The notes beneath the pieces were generated by a model. That model saw only the letters and a list, made by a program, of their open reading frames with translations. It did not search any database and was not told the origin of the DNA. A stretch of DNA of 64,000 nt from Burkholderiales bacterium (GTDB taxonomy: Bacteria > Pseudomonadota > Gammaproteobacteria > Burkholderiales > Burkholderiaceae_C): assembly GCA_028868995.1 (NCBI GenBank), contig JAGWTH010000002.1, forward strand, positions 148,128-212,127, in the 5' to 3' direction. The number at the start of each line of letters is the position of its first letter. Within the stretch, counting starts at the first letter, position 1. Of the stretch, positions 59,603 through 64,000 are shown one piece after another. Both the position numbers and the translations under genes were made by a program.

Positions 59603-60492
59603 CCCTGTCCCCGCACCTGGCGCCGGCGCAGCCACAGCACCAGCCCCACCGTCAGCCCCATCACCAGGAAGGACACGACCGTGGTCACGGTGCCCAGCGC
59701 GTAGATTGCCGGCGTCGTGACGGTGGTGGTCAGGCCCTGCAGCTCCAGCGGCAGGGTGTTGACGTCGCCGATCGCCTGCGAGGTACGCGCGATCTCGTCC
59801 CAGCTGAGCGTGAAGCCGAACATGCCGACACCCACCACCGAGGGCCCGATCAAGGGGAGCACCACGTGGCGGAAGGCCTGCCAGGGCGTGGCCCCGAGGT
59901 CGCGCGCCGCCTCCTCGTAGCTGCGGTCGAAGCGGTTGAACACCGCGAACATGATCAGCAGGCCGAAGGGCAGGGTCCAGGTGAGGTGGGCGCCCAGCGC
60001 CGAGGTGAGCAGGCCCAGCGCCGAGCCGTAGTTGTCCAGCGTGTCCTGCGCGCCCAGGGCGGCCAGCGCCGCCTTGATGCCGCCGTCGACCAGCCGGAAC
60101 TCCAGCCCGATGCCCAGCGACACGATGATCGACGGCATGATCAGGCTGGCGATGGCCACGTAGAACAGCGCGTCGCCGCCGCGCAATCGCTTGCGGAAGG
60201 CCAGCCCCGCGAGCAGCGACAGCACCACCGTGCAGGCCATCACCACCGAGCCGAGCAGCAGCGAGCGCCGGAAGGCCGCGCCGATGTCCACCGTGCCCAG
60301 GCCCTGGGCGAGCTGGCGGAACCAGTGCAGCGAGAGCCCGCGCATGGGCAGGGTGAGCCCGCCCTCCGGCCCCTGGAAGCTGAGCACGAAGATGGTGAGC
60401 ATCGGGCCGTAGAGGAACAGCACGAACAGCGCGAACACGATCGCCAGCGGCCAGAAGCCGGGGGCGCGGGCGTCGGAGACACGGGCCTGCAT
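59599..60492 (-). CDS. ABC transporter permease (PotC-like)
   Basis: Inner-membrane permease of 297 residues with six helices. The EAA loop is YEEAARDLGATPWQAFRHVVLPLIGPSV near 190-215. This is the spermidine/putrescine-type permease, second position. Its stop overlaps the racemase start, and it lies 10 bases after the PotB-like gene. Confidence 0.9.
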   Translation of the reverse strand: MQARVSDARAPGFWPLAIVFALFVLFLYGPMLTIFVLSFQGPEGGLTLPMRGLSLHWFRQLAQGLGTVDIGAAFRRSLLLGSVVMACTVVLSLLAGLAFRKRLRGGDALFYVAIASLIMPSIIVSLGIGLEFRLVDGGIKAALAALGAQDTLDNYGSALGLLTSALGAHLTWTLPFGLLIMFAVFNRFDRSYEEAARDLGATPWQAFRHVVLPLIGPSVVGVGMFGFTLSWDEIARTSQAIGDVNTLPLELQGLTTTVTTPAIYALGTVTTVVSFLVMGLTVGLVLWLRRRQVRGQG

Positions 60493-60502
60493 GCGGTGCG
60501 CC

Positions 60503-61381
60503 TCAGAGTTCGCGCTTGAGGTCGACCAGCCGGGTCAGGCCCCAGATGATCATCAGCACCACCGCCAGCAGGATCACCGCGTTGGCCGCGGCCAGCGGGA
60601 ACTGCAGGTAGGAGGTCTGCACCTGGATGATCTTGCCCACCGAGGCGATCTGCTGGCCGCCCATCACGCCCACCGTGACGAAGTCGCCCATGACGATGGT
60701 GATCACGAAGATGGAGCCGATCAGGATGCCGGTGCGCGACAGCGGCACCACCACGTTCCACAGGGCCTGCCAGGCGGACGCGCCGGCGTCGCTGGCGGCC
60801 TCGAGCAGGCTGCGGTCGATGCGCATCATGCTGTTGAAGATCGGCACGATCATGAACATCGTGTACAGGTGCACGAAGGCGAGCACCACCGAGAAGTCGG
60901 AGAACAGCAGCCACTCCACCGGCTGCTTCACCAGGTGGGCGCCCACCAGGACGTCGTTGACCAGGCCGTTGCGGCCCAGCAGCGGCACCCAGGAGATCAT
61001 GCGGATCACGTTGGAGGTCCAGAACGGGATCGTGCACAGCACGAACAGGGCCGTCTGCATGGTGGCCGAGCGCACGTGGAAGGCGAGGAAGTAGGCGACC
61101 GCGAAGCCCACCACCAGCGTGACGCCCCATACCAGCAGGCAGAACTTCAGCGTCGAGAGGTAGGTGGCGAAGGTGACGCACAGGTCGCCGCGCGCGTTCA
61201 GCCCGCCGCAGCCCTCGAAGATGCGCAGGTAGTTGCGCAGCGTGAAGGCCGGGATCAGCTGGTACTCGTTGAAGTTCCAGAAGCTGACCGCCAGCACCAG
61301 GGCCAGCGGCGCCAGGAAGAACAGCACGAAGACGGCCGCGAACGGCCCGGCCTGCCACCAGGGCCGGATCGTCCGCGTCAC
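60503..61381 (-). CDS. ABC transporter permease (PotB-like)
   Basis: Permease of 292 residues. TM1 is FAAVFVLFFLAPLALVLAVSFWNF (about 14-37). The EAA loop is LLEAASDAGASAWQALWNVVVPLSRTG near 185-210. GTG 61381 is preferred because GAGGA lies 7 bases upstream. A longer ATG start at 61405 would overlap the receptor gene. Confidence 0.9.
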   Translation of the reverse strand: MTRTIRPWWQAGPFAAVFVLFFLAPLALVLAVSFWNFNEYQLIPAFTLRNYLRIFEGCGGLNARGDLCVTFATYLSTLKFCLLVWGVTLVVGFAVAYFLAFHVRSATMQTALFVLCTIPFWTSNVIRMISWVPLLGRNGLVNDVLVGAHLVKQPVEWLLFSDFSVVLAFVHLYTMFMIVPIFNSMMRIDRSLLEAASDAGASAWQALWNVVVPLSRTGILIGSIFVITIVMGDFVTVGVMGGQQIASVGKIIQVQTSYLQFPLAAANAVILLAVVLMIIWGLTRLVDLKREL

Positions 61382-61391
61382 GCCCCCGTCC

Positions 61392-62669
61392 TCAGGCCGC
61401 GACAAATTCGTTCCACTTCTGGACCATGTACTCGTTCTCGTCCATCACCGCGTTCCAGCAGGCGATGGCGCCCATGCGCTGCTCGTAGCTGCCGCCGTCG
61501 CGCACCGAGCCGGCCTTGGCCAGCAGGTCGCCGTGCGGGCTCTTGATGTCCTGGGCGGCGGGCTTGCCCTCCATCCAGTAGGCCCACTCGTAGGGTTCCA
61601 TCTTCTGCTTGGCCGTCTCCAGCACCGCGCTGTAGTAGCCCTGGCGGTTCAGGTAGGCGCCGGCCCAGCCGTCCAGGAACCAGTTGATGAACTCGTAGGC
61701 CGCGTCCAGCTTCTTGCCGGAGAGCGTGGCCGGCAGGCCGAAGCCCGAGGCCCAGGCGCGATAGCCCTCCTTGAGCGGCTGGTAGACGCAATCGATGCCC
61801 TTGGTGCGCACCGCGGTGACGGCCGGCGACCACATGGACTGGATCACCACCTCGCCCGAGGCCATCAGGTTGACCGACTCGTTGAAGTCCTTCCACAGCG
61901 AGCGGAACTGGCCCGCCTTCTTGGCGTCGATCAGCGTGGCGATCGTGAGGTCGATCTCCTTGCGTGTCATGTTGCCCTTGTCGGGGTATTTGTACTTGCC
62001 CATGGCCTCGACCACCATGGCCGCGTCCATGATGCCGATGGAGGGGATGTTCAGGATGGAAGCCCGGCCCTTGAACTCCGGGTTCAGCAGCTCGGCCCAG
62101 GAGCGGATCGGCCGCTTGATCAGGTCGGGCCGGATGCCCAGCGTGTCGGCGTTGTACGTGGTGGGGATCAGCGACATCCACCGCGTGGGCGCCTTGGCGA
62201 AGGTCTTGCTCTTCTCGCCTTCCAGGAAGATCACCTTCTTGGGCGCCGTGCCCTGGTCGCCGACCTTCTTGCCGGCGACCTCGCCCTTGGTGAAGAGCGA
62301 AGTGATCTTGTCGGCGTTCTTCACCCGCTTCGTGTCGATGCCCTTGAGGTTGCCGGTGGGCACGATCTTCTTGAGCGAGAAGAACTCGCTGTCCAGGAGG
62401 TCGAAGCTGTTGGGCGAGGTGACGGCGCGCTTGGTCACGTCGTCGGTGGTCACCGCGACGTACTGGATGGTGATGCCGGTGTCGGCCTTGAACTTGTCGG
62501 CGATCTCCTTGTCCTGGTTCACCGCGGTGCCCAGGTAGCGCAGGACGGGCTTGTCCTCCGCGTGGATCGCCGGCGCCAGGCCGGTGGCCAGGATGCCGGC
62601 CGTGCCCTTGAGCAGCGCGCGGCGCTGCGGGTCCGTTGCGGGGTGTTGGTCGTTGGTCTTTTCGGACAT
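61392..62669 (-). CDS. ABC transporter substrate-binding protein (PotD-like)
   Basis: Periplasmic receptor of 425 residues. The leader contains QRRALLKGTAGILATGLAPAIHAED, a Tat-like signal. The mature domain is of the spermidine/putrescine type (LRYLGTAVNQDKEIADKFKADTGITIQYV). AAGGAGCG precedes the ATG. The polyamine-type label describes the family only. The enzymes encoded downstream point to a nitrogen-rich ring compound. Confidence 0.9.
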   Translation of the reverse strand: MSEKTNDQHPATDPQRRALLKGTAGILATGLAPAIHAEDKPVLRYLGTAVNQDKEIADKFKADTGITIQYVAVTTDDVTKRAVTSPNSFDLLDSEFFSLKKIVPTGNLKGIDTKRVKNADKITSLFTKGEVAGKKVGDQGTAPKKVIFLEGEKSKTFAKAPTRWMSLIPTTYNADTLGIRPDLIKRPIRSWAELLNPEFKGRASILNIPSIGIMDAAMVVEAMGKYKYPDKGNMTRKEIDLTIATLIDAKKAGQFRSLWKDFNESVNLMASGEVVIQSMWSPAVTAVRTKGIDCVYQPLKEGYRAWASGFGLPATLSGKKLDAAYEFINWFLDGWAGAYLNRQGYYSAVLETAKQKMEPYEWAYWMEGKPAAQDIKSPHGDLLAKAGSVRDGGSYEQRMGAIACWNAVMDENEYMVQKWNEFVAA

Positions 62670-62705
62670 GGGGGTCGCTCCTTGCTGTGGAAAGGGGTGG
62701 CAGGT

Positions 62706-63728
<1,023 letters not shown>

Positions 63729-63764
63729 GCCATGCACCATGCACGGCGCATGCCAGCCGGCGGC

Positions 63765-63778
63765 GGTGCCGCGGCACC
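63765..63778. promoter_or_regulatory. Perfect 14-bp palindrome upstream of the PotA-like operon
   Basis: GGTGCCGCGGCACC lies 37 bases before the first gene of the operon, in its only upstream region. Next to it are repeated CATGC/GCATG words (63726-63754, and 63782-63788). It could be the operator for an unlinked regulator. Confidence 0.45.
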
Positions 63779-63869
63779 AGGGCATGGTGCGGATTGCACT
63801 CGATGGGTGCGGACGGCGGCCTGCGCCGTCCGGGGCCTGCGCCGTCCCGGTGCGGCAACGGCGCGGCGC

Positions 63870-63885
63870 GCGAACGAAGGTTCGC
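63870..63885. repeat. Short hairpin next to the IS end
   Basis: GCGAAC (63870-63875), loop GAAG, GTTCGC (63880-63885). It lies 4-5 bases from the presumed left end of the IS5-family element. It may be part of the insertion target or a terminator remnant. Confidence 0.4.
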
Positions 63886-63889
63886 CTAG

Positions 63890-64000
63890 GGCGTGTTAAC
63901 ACTAATTCCAAGAACGGCACGAATGCGCGACACTGCCTGTCATGGAGATCACGCCCGAGCAATTCGCCCGCATCGAACACTGCTTGCCCACGCAACGGGG
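63890..64000 (+). mobile_element. IS5-family insertion sequence, left end (partial)
   Basis: The presumed terminal inverted repeat starts near GGGCGTGTTAACAC (63889-63891 onward), just after CTAG at 63886-63889. The transposase start follows about 53 bases in. The right end lies beyond the window, so boundaries and target duplication cannot be confirmed. Confidence 0.65.
63943..64000 (+). CDS. IS5-family transposase, N-terminus (partial)
   Basis: The first 19 codons read MEITPEQFARIEHCLPTQRG. This opening is typical of the N-terminal helix of IS5-family transposases with the 'LTPEQFxxIExxLPxQRG' pattern. The remainder is outside the window. Confidence 0.75.

Overview
The window is very GC-rich and densely packed. 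Its gene content points to a betaproteobacterium of the order Burkholderiales, probably close to Comamonadaceae: a complete aerobic benzoyl-CoA (box) cluster, Bug/TctC-type periplasmic receptors, a paired DUF2844/DUF3443 locus, a surface-adhesin-E-like protein and many short, coupled catabolic operons. The taxon is inferred from gene content only. No rRNA, CRISPR array, prophage or replication origin is visible. There is one tRNA (Leu, anticodon CAG), and an IS5-family element is cut by the right edge.

Layout. (1) 1-7873 is the box pathway: benzoate-CoA ligase (cut by the left edge) and the semialdehyde dehydrogenase boxD on the minus strand, divergent from boxR-boxC-boxB-boxA. Matching TGCAC(TATNNT)GC boxes lie over the predicted -10 elements in front of boxR and boxC. 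(2) 7886-13406: a Tat-exported DsrE-like protein, a 1382-residue hybrid histidine kinase and a NarL-type regulator. (3) 13629-27170: a TetR-type regulator divergent from NIPSNAP plus an iron-sulfur L-serine dehydratase. These are followed by a long coupled operon: four-part sugar-type ABC importer, three-subunit molybdenum hydroxylase, 3-hydroxyisobutyrate-dehydrogenase-like oxidoreductase, CoxG-like protein and M20 amidohydrolase. The same operator (TCGTCA-N-TTGACGATAT) sits in front of both units, so this looks like one regulon for an unidentified substrate. (4) 27235-41409: DUF2844/DUF3443 lipoprotein pair, TPR protein, GT39 glycosyltransferase, a LysR/Bug-receptor/flavin-monooxygenase unit, LrgAB and an FUSC transporter. 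(5) 41696-49752: tRNA-Leu and assorted transporters and enzymes, with a small scar of decayed gene fragments near 46.55-46.77 kb. (6) 49742-53916: TctA and TctB with a TctDE-like two-component system but no adjacent TctC. (7) 53974-56529: deoxyribosyltransferase-like protein, DedA-rhodanese fusion and a YqjD/YqjE/YqjK-type trio. The last gene of the trio is bracketed by a 51-bp inverted repeat. (8) 56608-63728: a coupled spermidine/putrescine-type ABC importer with a racemase-family protein, a metal amidohydrolase and a PuuE-like allantoinase/deacetylase. It looks like catabolism of a nitrogen-containing ring compound. An IS5-family element abuts its promoter region.

The strongest leads for undescribed biology are the TetR-linked molybdenum-hydroxylase regulon, the heterocycle operon whose racemase-like protein lacks one catalytic cysteine, and the inverted repeat whose two copies each start at a gene's stop codon around the YqjK-like gene.
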